64,000 nt of DNA, taken from NCBI RefSeq assembly GCF_003234655.2, contig NZ_CP126271.1, positions 1,612,001 through 1,676,000 on the forward strand. The letters are read 5' to 3'. The notes under the pieces were generated by a model. That model ran no database searches. It was not told the DNA's origin and was given only the letters and a program-made list of their open reading frames with translations. The DNA is from Curtobacterium sp. MCLR17_007 (GTDB taxonomy: Bacteria; Actinomycetota; Actinomycetes; Actinomycetales; Microbacteriaceae). Below are positions 33,307 to 41,949 of the stretch, piece after piece (position 1 is the stretch's first letter; every line of letters begins with the position of its first letter). The translations under genes and the position numbers were made by a program.

Positions 33307-34002
33307 ATGGCATCCAAGAGCGAGCGCCGCGAGAGCGCGCGGCAGAAGGCAGCGGATCGCGCCGCAAACCAGCGAAGCGATCAGCGCCGTCGGCGGGTGC
33401 TGCTCGGCGCGGCCATCACTGTGACGCTTGCCGTCGGCGCAACGATCGGCGGGTTCGCCATCGCCGGGCAGAATCACGCTGATGCGTCGCGCGCAAACCA
33501 GGTGACAGGGAAGGAGGTCACGACCGCACCACCGTGGGCTGCGCCAACAGATCCGTCTGCTCGAGCACGTGCCGCCGGGTTGGAGGTGGCCGGCATGGAA
33601 GGCACAGCACTCCACACGCACCAGCATCTTTCCATCACCATCGACGGTGTGCCCGTGACCGTGCCAGCAAACATCGGCGTTGACACGCAAAGCGGAGGGA
33701 TGTCTGCGCTCCACACGCATGACACTGCGGGCATCATCCACGTGGAATCAGCAAAGGCTGAGTCCTTCGTCCTCGGGCAGCTCTTCACCGAATGGGGCGT
33801 TGCGCTCGAGGACCGTCAGGTGGGTGGCTACGTCAACGGACGGGACGGCACCGTGGTTAGAGTGTTCGTGAATAATGAGCAGACGTCGACCCCGCTTCCG
33901 AAGCTCCGACTCGAGGACCGGGACGACATTGCGATCGTCATAACCACTGACGGAGCGACTCCAACTGCGCCGGCCCCCTTCGACTGGGCTGCTGCAGAGT
34001 AA
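33307..34002 (+). CDS. Membrane-anchored histidine-motif protein (HTHQH/HTHD), copper module B
   Basis: This encodes 231 residues, a paralogue of the protein at 5464. A basic N-terminus and one transmembrane helix (about 30-52) lead into a domain with HTHQHLSI and ALHTHDTAGIIHVES. The conserved histidines between the two copies, despite many other changes, argue for a metal site. Function unknown. A bidirectional terminator follows at 34008. Confidence 0.75.
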   Translation: MASKSERRESARQKAADRAANQRSDQRRRRVLLGAAITVTLAVGATIGGFAIAGQNHADASRANQVTGKEVTTAPPWAAPTDPSARARAAGLEVAGMEGTALHTHQHLSITIDGVPVTVPANIGVDTQSGGMSALHTHDTAGIIHVESAKAESFVLGQLFTEWGVALEDRQVGGYVNGRDGTVVRVFVNNEQTSTPLPKLRLEDRDDIAIVITTDGATPTAPAPFDWAAAE

Positions 34003-34007
34003 GGCCC

Positions 34008-34045
34008 CTCTCGTCTTGGTAGGCGGTCGGCTACCAAGACGGGAG
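34008..34045. terminator. Bidirectional terminator between convergent genes
   Basis: A 15-bp stem (34008-34022 with 34031-34045, one mismatch) separates the plus-strand copper genes from the minus-strand thiol-redox genes. Confidence 0.7.
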
Positions 34046-34110
34046 AACTTCGCCGCAAACGTCCGTCAGTGTGAGCGCAGTTGTTCGGCTCCTTGCCGTC
34101 GAAGCGGAGG

Positions 34111-34749
34111 TCAGTCACGAAGTTCGTCGCGGACGAGCGCAGAGAGCGTTCCAACACCGTCGATGGCTCCGAGTATTCGGGCGGCGACGCGGCCCTTCGT
34201 GTCGAGGACGATGGTGGTGGGAACGGCGTTGGGTGCCACCTGCCCGGAGAGCGCGAGCTGCATCCGGCCCTCGTTCGCATCAATGATGGACGGATAGCTG
34301 ACCTTGAAGCGCCGTTCGAAAGCTTCCGCGGTGGAGCGCTGGTCGCGGACGTTGACGCCAATGAACTGCACGTCTTGGTTTTGGAAACGTTCGTTGACGG
34401 CGTTGAGGTGCTTCGCTTCGGCGCGGCATGGTGGGCAGCTGGCGTACCAGAAGTTGATGACGACGACGGTGCCGGCAAGAGCGTCGGAGTTGAAGCGGGT
34501 GCCGTCGCTGGCGGTCGCATCGAAGCTGATGGGGTCGGTCCGGCCGGCGGGCGGTACCTGGGTGACAGCGCCGTCGCCGGAGACGTAGTTCTGGGTTGTG
34601 CCGGACTTGTACTGTCCAGAAAGGCCGTCGTTGCTGCTGTCCGAACAGCCCGTGACGGCCAGCGCGACCAGGAGAGCGGCTGCGCTGGCCAGCGTGCCCC
34701 GGTAGCGGTTCGAGCGGGGACGGTGCGCCTGTCCGATGCGATTCGCCAT
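34111..34749 (-). CDS. TlpA/ResA-like thioredoxin-fold lipoprotein
   Basis: This encodes 212 residues with a signal peptide and lipobox VTGC (about residue 35), then a TlpA-like redoxin domain. The active site is SCPPC within NFWYASCPPCRAE. It would act on disulfides outside the membrane. It overlaps the DsbA-like gene by 1 bp, forming a thiol-redox pair with a CcdA-like partner at 40700. Copper toxicity oxidises periplasmic thiols, which may explain its presence in the module. Confidence 0.88.
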   Translation of the reverse strand: MANRIGQAHRPRSNRYRGTLASAAALLVALAVTGCSDSSNDGLSGQYKSGTTQNYVSGDGAVTQVPPAGRTDPISFDATASDGTRFNSDALAGTVVVINFWYASCPPCRAEAKHLNAVNERFQNQDVQFIGVNVRDQRSTAEAFERRFKVSYPSIIDANEGRMQLALSGQVAPNAVPTTIVLDTKGRVAARILGAIDGVGTLSALVRDELRD

Positions 34750-35435
34750 CAGCCATCCTGCCGCTCGAGCGCAGTGGTGAGGGCTTGTTCGAGGTCGTCG
34801 TAGGTGCTGAGTTGCACGAGCTCGCCGTCAACAAAGAACGAAGGGGTGCTCTGCAGCCCGCGGGCGGCACCGTCAGTGACATCTCGTTGAATGCGGTCGC
34901 GGACGCTCTTGCTGGCGACGTCGCGGTCGTACTGGTCCAGGTCGAGGCGGAGGTCTTCGGCGTACCCGCGGAACCGGTCGGCTTGGGAGTCGGTTCCACG
35001 TTCACCCCACTCGGCTTGTGTGGTGAACATGCGCTGATACATGGGTTCGAGCCGGTCTTGCCGGGCAGCGGCTTCGACCGCGTTGGCGGCGTTGCGGGCG
35101 TTGCCATGGCCCGGGAGAGGGAAGTAGCGGAACGCGAAGGTCACTTCGCCGGCGTAGTCCTTCCGGAGCTGTTCGACGTAGGGGTAGAACGCGCCGCACG
35201 CTTCGCATTCGAAGTCCAGGAACTCGACGACGGTGACGCCGCTGGTGCCGGGCGTTCCGAGGATGTGAGTGTCGTCACGGACGAGCGGCGCGGCAGGCGC
35301 CGTGGTCGTGTCCCCGGCGGTCGGGGTGGCGGCGTTGGGTGTGCTGACGCGGATGATGACGGCGATCACGACGATGAGGACGACGAGGCCGGCGATGATG
35401 CCGGAGGTCATACCGATACGGGCACTACGTGTCAT
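34749..35435 (-). CDS. DsbA-family membrane-anchored thiol oxidoreductase
   Basis: This encodes 228 residues: one N-terminal transmembrane helix (about 10-30), then a DsbA/thioredoxin_4 domain. The redox motif is CEAC in FLDFECEACGAF, and the cis-Pro region is STPSFFVDG. It likely introduces or shuffles disulfides in exported proteins. It is upstream of the TlpA-like gene in one transcript and follows the peptidase gene at 35452 by 16 bp. Confidence 0.88.
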   Translation of the reverse strand: MTRSARIGMTSGIIAGLVVLIVVIAVIIRVSTPNAATPTAGDTTTAPAAPLVRDDTHILGTPGTSGVTVVEFLDFECEACGAFYPYVEQLRKDYAGEVTFAFRYFPLPGHGNARNAANAVEAAARQDRLEPMYQRMFTTQAEWGERGTDSQADRFRGYAEDLRLDLDQYDRDVASKSVRDRIQRDVTDGAARGLQSTPSFFVDGELVQLSTYDDLEQALTTALERQDG

Positions 35436-35451
35436 GGCGGGCTCCTAGGGT

Positions 35452-36672
35452 TTAGACGCCGCGGGCGTTGAGGAACGGTGTGGGCGAGATGGCGGCACCG
35501 TTTTGGCGGATCTCGAAGTGGAGGTGGCAGCCGGTGGAGAGGCCGGCGTTGCCGACGGCGGCGATGTTCTGCCCGGCGCTGATGCGTTGGCCGGCGCGGA
35601 CGAGGATCCCTCCGGCGAACATGTGGGCGTAGTTGCTGGTGACGCCGTTGCCGTGGTCGATGGTGATGAGGTTCCCGTATCCGCCGTAGGGGCCGGCGTA
35701 GGTGACGGTGCCGGCGGATGCGGCGTAGAGGCCGGTGCCACACGGGGCGCCGAAGTCGTCGCCGGCGTGCATGCGGTAGTAGCCGAGCACGGGGTGCAGG
35801 CGGTTCCCGTACGACTGGTACGACCCGTATGAGGTGATCGGCATCGTCCACCCGGACGTCGACACTGCCCCCGGATTCGCGGCCGGCTGCGGGCGTGCTT
35901 GCGCGGCACGGGCGGCGGTGGCCGCTGCCGCGGCACGGGCCGCCGCAGCGCGTCGACGTTCCGCTTCCGTGTACGCCGCCTCGGTGCTGAGGGTCCGGTT
36001 ACGGAGGACAGCGAGCTGATCGGTGAGTTCACGCTTCCGGGTGCGCTGCGTCGCTTCCGCGGCCGCCGCCTGGTCCGCAGCGGTGGTCGCCGTTTGGAAG
36101 GTCGCTGCAGCGTCGTCGCGGAGCCGGTCGCGGGCCATTCGTGCGGCGGCGGCTTGCCGTCCGAGCGCGGTCGCAGTGCCGGCACGGGTGGCAGCGTCCT
36201 CGAGGGCGGCGTTCATCGTGTCGGTGACTTTCGCCGCGGTGCCGAGCCGTTCGAGGAGGTTTCCGGTGTCGGTCCCGACACTGACGGACAGGTCACGTCC
36301 GGCGGAACGGGATAGGTAGCCCGACCAGGACGCGATCTGCTCTTCTGCGCCGGCGGCGTCTTCGCGGGCGCGGGCGGCCTGCTCGGTGAGCTTGTCGTAG
36401 CGGCCGGCAGCCTCATCGGCAGCGTCTTGGGCTTCCTGCAGCTCCTTGCCGCGCGCTTTGGCCGCTGCAGCCGCGGTAGCGGTCTCATCCTCGAGCGTGG
36501 CGATGAGTGCGGTCAGTTCGGCAGCTTTAGCCGTCGCGGCTGCTTCGTCGCCGCGGGCTGCGAGCACGTCGGCCCAGGTCGGTGCCGGTGCTGCGGCGGC
36601 AGTGGGTGCGGGAAGAACAGCGCCCACGATGGCGGCGGCGGTCACCGCGGCAATGATGCTGCGGCGGATCAT
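35452..36672 (-). CDS. Secreted M23 peptidase with coiled-coil N-terminus, module B
   Basis: This encodes 406 residues: a signal peptide (MIRRSIIAAVTAAAIVG...), a long Ala/Glu/Arg coiled coil, and a C-terminal M23 domain with MHAGDD and GCHLHFEI. It has the same architecture as the protein at 8902. The start at 36672 overlaps the CopC-like gene stop by 4 bp. Presence of this peptidase type in both copper modules suggests a real link to copper stress. Confidence 0.87.
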   Translation of the reverse strand: MIRRSIIAAVTAAAIVGAVLPAPTAAAAPAPTWADVLAARGDEAAATAKAAELTALIATLEDETATAAAAAKARGKELQEAQDAADEAAGRYDKLTEQAARAREDAAGAEEQIASWSGYLSRSAGRDLSVSVGTDTGNLLERLGTAAKVTDTMNAALEDAATRAGTATALGRQAAAARMARDRLRDDAAATFQTATTAADQAAAAEATQRTRKRELTDQLAVLRNRTLSTEAAYTEAERRRAAAARAAAAATAARAAQARPQPAANPGAVSTSGWTMPITSYGSYQSYGNRLHPVLGYYRMHAGDDFGAPCGTGLYAASAGTVTYAGPYGGYGNLITIDHGNGVTSNYAHMFAGGILVRAGQRISAGQNIAAVGNAGLSTGCHLHFEIRQNGAAISPTPFLNARGV

Positions 36673-37283
36673 TCGGTGCTCTTCGGTCGGCGTCGGGTGA
36701 TGAGCAGCACGGCGATGATCGCGAGGATCAGCACCGCGGTCAGGCCTGCGAGTACCCACACCGCGGGCCCGGTGTCGCGCGCACTGTCTGCAGCGGCCGC
36801 AGGCGTGGCGGACGGTTCCGTGGCGGATGCCGGCTCCGGGGCAGCTGATGCCGTCGGCGTGCTGGTGGGGGTGCTGGTTGGAACGGTGGATGTTCCGATG
36901 GAAGTGAACTGGTAGGTGCCGGAAATGGGGTGACCGTCGACGGAGACGCTGCGCCAGCCGAGGTTGTACGTGCCGGGCTTGGTGAGGTCGACGGGTTTCG
37001 TCAGGGTGCTGCCATCCACACGGACCGTGCCGGTGGAGGTTTCAGCACCATCGGGCCCGGTGACTTGAATGATCAGGCCCGATTCCAGACCGGCGAGTGG
37101 GGCTTCGGAGAACGTCAGGGTGACCTGGTCGAGATCGCCGGAAACGGTGCCGTTCACGGCCGGTGTCGCCGAGGCGAGCGCGTCGTGCGCAGCAGCCGGG
37201 GCGGCAGGTACGAGCAGCGCCGTGGCAAGAGCGATCGGGAGGAGGGTGAGGGCGCGCAGACGCACGGGAAAGCCTTTCGTCAT
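36669..37283 (-). CDS. copC: CopC-domain copper resistance protein with C-terminal membrane anchor
   Basis: This encodes 204 residues. The signal peptide ends at AAAHD, leaving His as the first mature residue, the typical N-terminal Cu(II) ligand of CopC. An Ig-like CopC domain (TLTFSEAPLAGLESG, GWRSVSVDGHPISG) precedes a Thr/Pro/Ala linker and one transmembrane helix with a basic tail. It would bind Cu(II) at the cell surface. It overlaps both neighbouring peptidase genes by 4 bp. Confidence 0.92.
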   Translation of the reverse strand: MTKGFPVRLRALTLLPIALATALLVPAAPAAAHDALASATPAVNGTVSGDLDQVTLTFSEAPLAGLESGLIIQVTGPDGAETSTGTVRVDGSTLTKPVDLTKPGTYNLGWRSVSVDGHPISGTYQFTSIGTSTVPTSTPTSTPTASAAPEPASATEPSATPAAAADSARDTGPAVWVLAGLTAVLILAIIAVLLITRRRPKSTE

Positions 37284-38155
37284 GACATCGCGGCGGCGTT
37301 GGCGCGCAGCCAGGCAGCGGGGTCGATTGGGGTGGTGCCGTTGGCGTGGACCTCGAAGTGCAGATGGGCGCCCGTGCTGCGGCCGGAGGAACCGACCAGG
37401 CCCACCAGATCCCCGGCGGTGACTGGCTGACCGGCGGACAGCGGTGAGGAACCGATGACCATGTGTGCGTACAGGGTCGAGACCAGTCGGCCGTTGACGC
37501 GGTGGTCGATGACGGCGTACTGGCCGAACTCCGAGTGCCGGCCGGCGATCCGGACGACGCCATCTGCGACGACCTGGATCGGAGTGCCGGCGCCGGGCAC
37601 GAGGTCGAGCCCCTGGTGGTTCGTTGAGCAGGTGGCGCACGGCGCCAGCCGGTAGCCGAAGCCCGAGCTCAACGGCGCGCCACCGGGGAACGGCCACTGC
37701 ACCGCCCCTGGCTTCGACGCCCCCGGAGCCGGCGCCGAGCCTTGCTGCGCCACCGCCGCCGCGGCGCGGGTGGTGACCGTGAAGCCGTCTCGCTGCAGGG
37801 TCGGGTCGAGCGCCGATGCTGCGACGGTGAGGCTCTGGCCGTTCAGGGCCGGTGCGACCACAGCCTCCGGCGTAGCTGCTGCAGCGGTGTGCGCCGGGAG
37901 CGCCGCGGATGCGAAGAGCACCATCACAGCGGCAGCGCCGGTCGATGCCACCACGGAAGGCGCCGCCCGTCGGCGACGGGTTCGGTCTGCGCGGTTCGGT
38001 GAGGTGCTGCGCGCGGGTCGACGTAGGCCGCGGGCTGCGGCGCGTTCGGCGTCGAGGGCGGCGCGGCGAGTGAGGTGAGTGGGCAGGAAAGGGGTGCGGA
38101 TGGTGGTGGTCACGGTTCCGATCAAGCGATTCCGGGGCGAGTGCGGGCAGGGCAC
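37280..38155 (-). CDS. M23 family metallopeptidase with membrane anchor, module B
   Basis: This encodes 291 residues, equivalent to the protein at 7899. A basic N-terminus with LTRRAALDAERAAARG and one hydrophobic helix (about 68-95) precede an M23 domain with HQGLD and GAHLHFEV zinc-ligand motifs and CATC in the same place as CAAC of its paralogue. It is the first gene of the M23-copC-M23-dsbA-tlpA operon. GTG codons a few residues in are alternative starts. Confidence 0.85.
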   Translation of the reverse strand: MPCPHSPRNRLIGTVTTTIRTPFLPTHLTRRAALDAERAAARGLRRPARSTSPNRADRTRRRRAAPSVVASTGAAAVMVLFASAALPAHTAAAATPEAVVAPALNGQSLTVAASALDPTLQRDGFTVTTRAAAAVAQQGSAPAPGASKPGAVQWPFPGGAPLSSGFGYRLAPCATCSTNHQGLDLVPGAGTPIQVVADGVVRIAGRHSEFGQYAVIDHRVNGRLVSTLYAHMVIGSSPLSAGQPVTAGDLVGLVGSSGRSTGAHLHFEVHANGTTPIDPAAWLRANAAAMS

Positions 38156-38195
38156 GGCTGACGACCCCGATGATCGGGGTCGCCCGGAAGACTGA

Positions 38196-38624
38196 TCAGA
38201 TGCGGGCGATGGCGAGCCCGGTCAGCGATACCGCAGACCACCGCTCAAACGTCCGCGGCGGTCGCACACGGGCGAGGACCCGGGACAGGGCGAACAACGG
38301 CCTCTGGCGCTGCCCGATGCGGCTTGCGAGGGCGAGGGTGATCGCCGTCGTGATGACGAGAGCGACGAGCCCAAGTAGGGCGCAGAAGATGCCGCCGACA
38401 CCGTCGTGGGCATCGATGTGCACCGTCGGCGGTTCCACGTGCCCGACGTTCGCGGTGCTGGCCGTTGCTGCGGTGAGGGTCGTGACGGCGGTGTCAGTGT
38501 GAGCTGCGTTGTTCTGCAGGGTGACGGCGCCGAGTAGCAGCAGGACGGCAGCGACGACCGCGGTGACTGCGCGCAGCAGCCGGAGCGAGAGGTCACGAAG
38601 TGTCGTCATGGGAGTGGTGGCCAT
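38196..38624 (-). CDS. Small membrane protein related to the DUF6153-like group
   Basis: This encodes 142 residues with two hydrophobic segments, a central His-containing loop (HVEPPTVHIDAHDG) and a C-terminal RPPRTFERWSAVSLTGLAIARI. That tail parallels the PPSL.ALQVIRI end of the two DUF6153-like proteins. It is a diverged third paralogue at the upstream end of the module B minus operon. The start is uncertain (38639, 38624 or 38609). Confidence 0.6.
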   Translation of the reverse strand: MATTPMTTLRDLSLRLLRAVTAVVAAVLLLLGAVTLQNNAAHTDTAVTTLTAATASTANVGHVEPPTVHIDAHDGVGGIFCALLGLVALVITTAITLALASRIGQRQRPLFALSRVLARVRPPRTFERWSAVSLTGLAIARI

Positions 38625-38671
38625 ACCAATAGGCCGCATCCATTGTCACTGATGCTGTCAAGCTGCACAGT

Positions 38672-39595
38672 TCAGGCGTGCGGGGTGTGTTCGTGGTCCC
38701 GGTGGGTGGCGGGTTCGAGTTGGAAGGTGGAGTGCTCGACGCTGACGTCGAAGTGCTCCGCGACACACGCCTGCAGCTGGTCGAGGATCTCCGGGGCGTG
38801 GCCGTCGCGGAAGCAGTCACGGGTGATGGTGACGTGGGCGGTGAGGATGGGCAGCCCAGATGCGATCTGGGAAGCGTGCAGATCGTGTACCGCTTCGACG
38901 TGTTCGAGCGCCTCGAGGTGGGCGCGGACGTCGTCGAGGTCAAGACCGGCAGGGGTGGTTTCCAGCAGCACGTTGACTGCGTCCCGCAGCAGCACGAACG
39001 CGCGCGGCAGGATTAGCACGCCGATGAGGATCGCGGCGATCGCGTCGGCGCCGCCCCAGCCGGTGATGGCGATGACGATCGCGGCGATGATGACCCCGAC
39101 CGAGCCGAGAGCGTCGTTGACGACCTCGAGGAACGCGGCCCGCAGGTTCAGGTTCGCTCCGCGCCCGGAGGCGAGGACGAGGATCGACACGAGGTTCCCG
39201 GCGAGGCCGATCACGCCGAAGATCAGCAGTCCCGCGGACGGGATCTCCGGCGGTGTGACCAGACGCTGGATGCCCTCGACGAGGACGAATAGGCCCACCG
39301 CGAGCAGGACCGCGGCCTGCGCGGTCGCGGCGAGGACTTCCGCTCGCGCGTATCCCCAGGTGCGGCGTGAGGTGGCGGGCCGCATCGCGAGGGTCGTGGC
39401 GAGGAGCGCGACACCGAGCCCGCCGGCGTCGGTGAGCATGTGGCCGGCGTCGACCAGCAGTGCCAGGGACCCCGTCCAGATCGCTCCGATCACTTCGGCG
39501 ACGAGGACGGTGCTGGTGATTGCGAACGCGATCGCAAGCCGTTTCCGGTTGATGGTGCTGCCGTGAGCGTGAGCGTGAGCGTGGTCGTGTGTCAT
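38672..39595 (-). CDS. CDF-family zinc/cadmium exporter (CzcD/ZitB-like)
   Basis: This encodes 307 residues with a His-rich N-terminus (THDHAHAHAHG) and six hydrophobic helices. The metal-site pairs HMLTD in helix 2 and VNDALGS in helix 5 are typical, and a cytosolic C-terminal domain contains more His. It exchanges Zn(II)/Cd(II) for protons. It follows the smaller CDF-like gene by 25 bp under CmtR control. Confidence 0.93.
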   Translation of the reverse strand: MTHDHAHAHAHGSTINRKRLAIAFAITSTVLVAEVIGAIWTGSLALLVDAGHMLTDAGGLGVALLATTLAMRPATSRRTWGYARAEVLAATAQAAVLLAVGLFVLVEGIQRLVTPPEIPSAGLLIFGVIGLAGNLVSILVLASGRGANLNLRAAFLEVVNDALGSVGVIIAAIVIAITGWGGADAIAAILIGVLILPRAFVLLRDAVNVLLETTPAGLDLDDVRAHLEALEHVEAVHDLHASQIASGLPILTAHVTITRDCFRDGHAPEILDQLQACVAEHFDVSVEHSTFQLEPATHRDHEHTPHA

Positions 39596-39620
39596 CCGAT
39601 TCTCCGTCGGTTAGGCGGTG

Positions 39621-40307
39621 TCAGCAGCAGTGGTCGTGGTCGTCGTGGTTTTCGCGTTCCCCGGTGAGCACTGAGGCAGGAACGGCGCAGGCTTCACCGC
39701 GCCACGCTTCGAGGCCCTCGCGGACCGCGAAGACGACGATCACAAGTCCGGCGACTGCGTCTGCCCACGCCCACCCGAAGAGGGTGTTGAGCAGCAGTCC
39801 GATCAGGACTGCGGCGGAGAGGTAGGAGCAGATCAGCGTCTGCTTCGAGTCCGCGACGGCGGACGCGGACCCGATCTCCTTGCCGGTGCGGCGCTCGAAC
39901 AGGCTCAGCCCGGGCATCACCAGTAGCGAGACTGCGGTCAGGATGATGCCGACGGTGGAGTGCTCTGGGGAGCGGACACCGGTCAAACTCAGGATCGCGT
40001 CGATGCTGACGTAGAGCGCGAGTCCGAAGAAGGACACCGCGATCACCTTCAGTGCGACCCGTTCTCGTGCCTCCGGATCTGGGCCGGCGAACTGCCACGC
40101 GACGGCTGCGGCGGAGAGCACCTCGACGATCGAATCGAGACCGAAGCCGATCAGCGCGGTCGACGAGGAAACTGTGCCGGCGGCGATCGCGATGATCGCT
40201 TCGATGACGTTGTAGGTGATCGTCGCAGCGACGATCCACCGGATGCGCCGCTGCAGGATCCGCTTCCGGTCCGGCTGCAGCGTCCCGACGGCGTTCGTGG
40301 CGGTCAT
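39621..40307 (-). CDS. CDF-like cation transporter lacking the C-terminal domain
   Basis: This encodes 228 residues of a cation-efflux membrane domain. GFGLDSIVEVLS and AVADSKQTLIC hold the Asp pairs of a CDF metal site. The cytosolic domain is reduced to a short HDDHDHCC tail, itself a likely metal ligand. It overlaps cmtR by 4 bp, so both share the CmtR-controlled transcript. Such short CDF proteins typically accompany CmtR in actinobacteria. Confidence 0.88.
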   Translation of the reverse strand: MTATNAVGTLQPDRKRILQRRIRWIVAATITYNVIEAIIAIAAGTVSSSTALIGFGLDSIVEVLSAAAVAWQFAGPDPEARERVALKVIAVSFFGLALYVSIDAILSLTGVRSPEHSTVGIILTAVSLLVMPGLSLFERRTGKEIGSASAVADSKQTLICSYLSAAVLIGLLLNTLFGWAWADAVAGLVIVVFAVREGLEAWRGEACAVPASVLTGERENHDDHDHCC

Positions 40308-40657
40308 GCGGAGACCTCGCAGCTCATCTCGACTTCGCAGTCGTCTTCAACACAGTCGGCACCGTCATCGACGGCGAGGACGACGTCGAGCAGGGCGTGC
40401 AAGGCTGCCCCGATGTTCGGGTCAGCGATCTCGTAGCGGGTCGAGCGCCCCTCCGGGACCGCGACGACGATTCCGCACCCACGCAGACACGTCAGATGAT
40501 TCGACACGTTCGACCGCGTCAGGCCGAGCGTTTCTGCGAGGCGTCCCGGGTATCCGGGGCCACTGAGGAGTTCGAGCAGGATGCGGGATCGAGTTCGATC
40601 GGTCATCGCCCGGCCGAGGCGGTTCATGACGTCGACGCGCGAAGCACTGGTCAGCAT
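40304..40657 (-). CDS. cmtR: Cd(II)/Pb(II)-sensing repressor CmtR
   Basis: This encodes a 117-residue ArsR/SmtB-family winged-helix protein. Cys57 and Cys61 (LTCLRGCG) and Cys102 (DDGADC) match exactly the three Cd/Pb ligands known in M. tuberculosis CmtR. It should repress the two CDF exporter genes downstream. The acidic Cys-rich tail (CVEDDCEVEMSC) offers extra thiolates. Confidence 0.94.
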   Translation of the reverse strand: MLTSASRVDVMNRLGRAMTDRTRSRILLELLSGPGYPGRLAETLGLTRSNVSNHLTCLRGCGIVVAVPEGRSTRYEIADPNIGAALHALLDVVLAVDDGADCVEDDCEVEMSCEVSA

Positions 40658-40699
40658 GCAATGACAATACAGCAGGCACTGACCTGTTGAGGGGGTTGT

Positions 40700-41437
40700 T
40701 TAGAGGAGGGTGACGTACTGCCCGATCTGCGCTCCGATGGTGTACATCAGCGAGGACCAGAGGCCCGTGACCATGAGGACGCCGATCAGGATCAGTACCC
40801 CGCCACCGATCAGGTTCACCGTGCGCATGTGTCGCTTGATCCGGGTGACTGCGGTTGTGGCCCAGCTTGCGCCGAGGGCGAGGAACAGGAACGGGATCCC
40901 GAGTCCGAGGCAGTAGGCGATGCCGAGGAGGACGCCGTTCCACGTGCTCGCCGCCTGCAGGCTCAGCAGATTGATTGCGGTGAGTGTGGGGCCAAGGCAT
41001 GGAGTCCACCCGAGCCCGAACACGATGCCGAGAAGGGGTGCGCCGGCGATGCCGGTGGCGGGTTTCCAGCGTGGTTTCAGGGTGCGCTGCAGGACGCCGA
41101 AACGGCCGATGAATACGAGCCCCATGATGATCACGAAGCCGCCGAGAATCTGGGTTAGGAGGTCGCGCCAGCGGATCAGCCAGAAGCCGAGCGCGCCGAA
41201 TGCTGCGGCATAGGCGACGAAGATGACGGTGAAGCCAAGGATGAACAGGAGCACCCCGAGGATGAGTGTGCTGCGGCGGCGTTGCTCGGCGACACCGCCG
41301 ATGAAGCCGAGGTATCCAGGGACGAGTGGGAGTACGCACGGCGACAGGAAGGACGCCAGGCCGGCGAGGAGCGCCACCGGGACGGCGACGAGCAGCTGCC
41401 CGCTGAGGATCGCTTCCGCGAAAGGGTTCCCGCTCAC
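40700..41437 (-). CDS. ccdA: CcdA/DsbD-type thiol-reductant transmembrane carrier
   Basis: This encodes 245 residues with six to seven hydrophobic helices. LSPCVLPLVPGYLGF and LGWTPCLGPTL are the two conserved Cys-Pro motifs of CcdA that pass electrons from cytosolic thioredoxin outward. It probably keeps TlpA-like or DsbA-like proteins reduced. It overlaps lspA by 4 bp in the cadmium operon. Confidence 0.92.
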   Translation of the reverse strand: MSGNPFAEAILSGQLLVAVPVALLAGLASFLSPCVLPLVPGYLGFIGGVAEQRRRSTLILGVLLFILGFTVIFVAYAAAFGALGFWLIRWRDLLTQILGGFVIIMGLVFIGRFGVLQRTLKPRWKPATGIAGAPLLGIVFGLGWTPCLGPTLTAINLLSLQAASTWNGVLLGIAYCLGLGIPFLFLALGASWATTAVTRIKRHMRTVNLIGGGVLILIGVLMVTGLWSSLMYTIGAQIGQYVTLL

Positions 41438-41949
41438 GCCGCCCCGTCCCTAGATGTGGGCTCATCGAAGTGTGGGTTCGGCAGGAGGAACCGAAGGGCG
41501 AATCCGGCGATGCCGAGGGTGGCGAAGATGTCGGCGACGTTGAAGATCGCGAACCAGTCGACATTGATGAAGTCGACGACTTCACCGGTGAGCGGACCGT
41601 TCTCGGCGCGGGTGACTCGGTCCCAGAGGTTGCCAGCTGCCCCGCCGACGGCGACGCTCATCAGCCCTGTTGCGATCATGTCGGCTCCGCGAACCGCGCG
41701 GACGACTGCCCATGTCGTCAGGCACAGCGTAAGCACGATGATGCCGACCGCGAGCGGCGGACCCATGTTCCGTCCGAGGCTGAAAGCGACGCCCGGGTTG
41801 AAGACGAGCTGGAAGGTCATACCCGGCGCCAGCTCGATCACTCGCGACGGACCGAGCCCAGTGAGCGCCCACGCCTTCGAGAGCTGGTCGATGGTGAGCG
41901 CGGCGGCGGCGATCAGCAGCACCACAGCGACACGGCTGGTCGCTCTCAT
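41434..41949 (-). CDS. lspA: Lipoprotein signal peptidase II, extra copy
   Basis: This encodes a 171-residue aspartyl protease of the membrane with four helices that cleaves lipoprotein signal peptides. DQLSKAWAL, NPGVAFSLG, GGAAGNLWDR and VVDFINV...FNVADIF include the catalytic Asp pair. An lspA beside a cadmium exporter is known from other metal operons. Here it may serve the cargo lipoproteins (DUF305, TlpA). It overlaps cadD and ccdA by 4 bp each. Confidence 0.93.
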   Translation of the reverse strand: MRATSRVAVVLLIAAAALTIDQLSKAWALTGLGPSRVIELAPGMTFQLVFNPGVAFSLGRNMGPPLAVGIIVLTLCLTTWAVVRAVRGADMIATGLMSVAVGGAAGNLWDRVTRAENGPLTGEVVDFINVDWFAIFNVADIFATLGIAGFALRFLLPNPHFDEPTSRDGAA

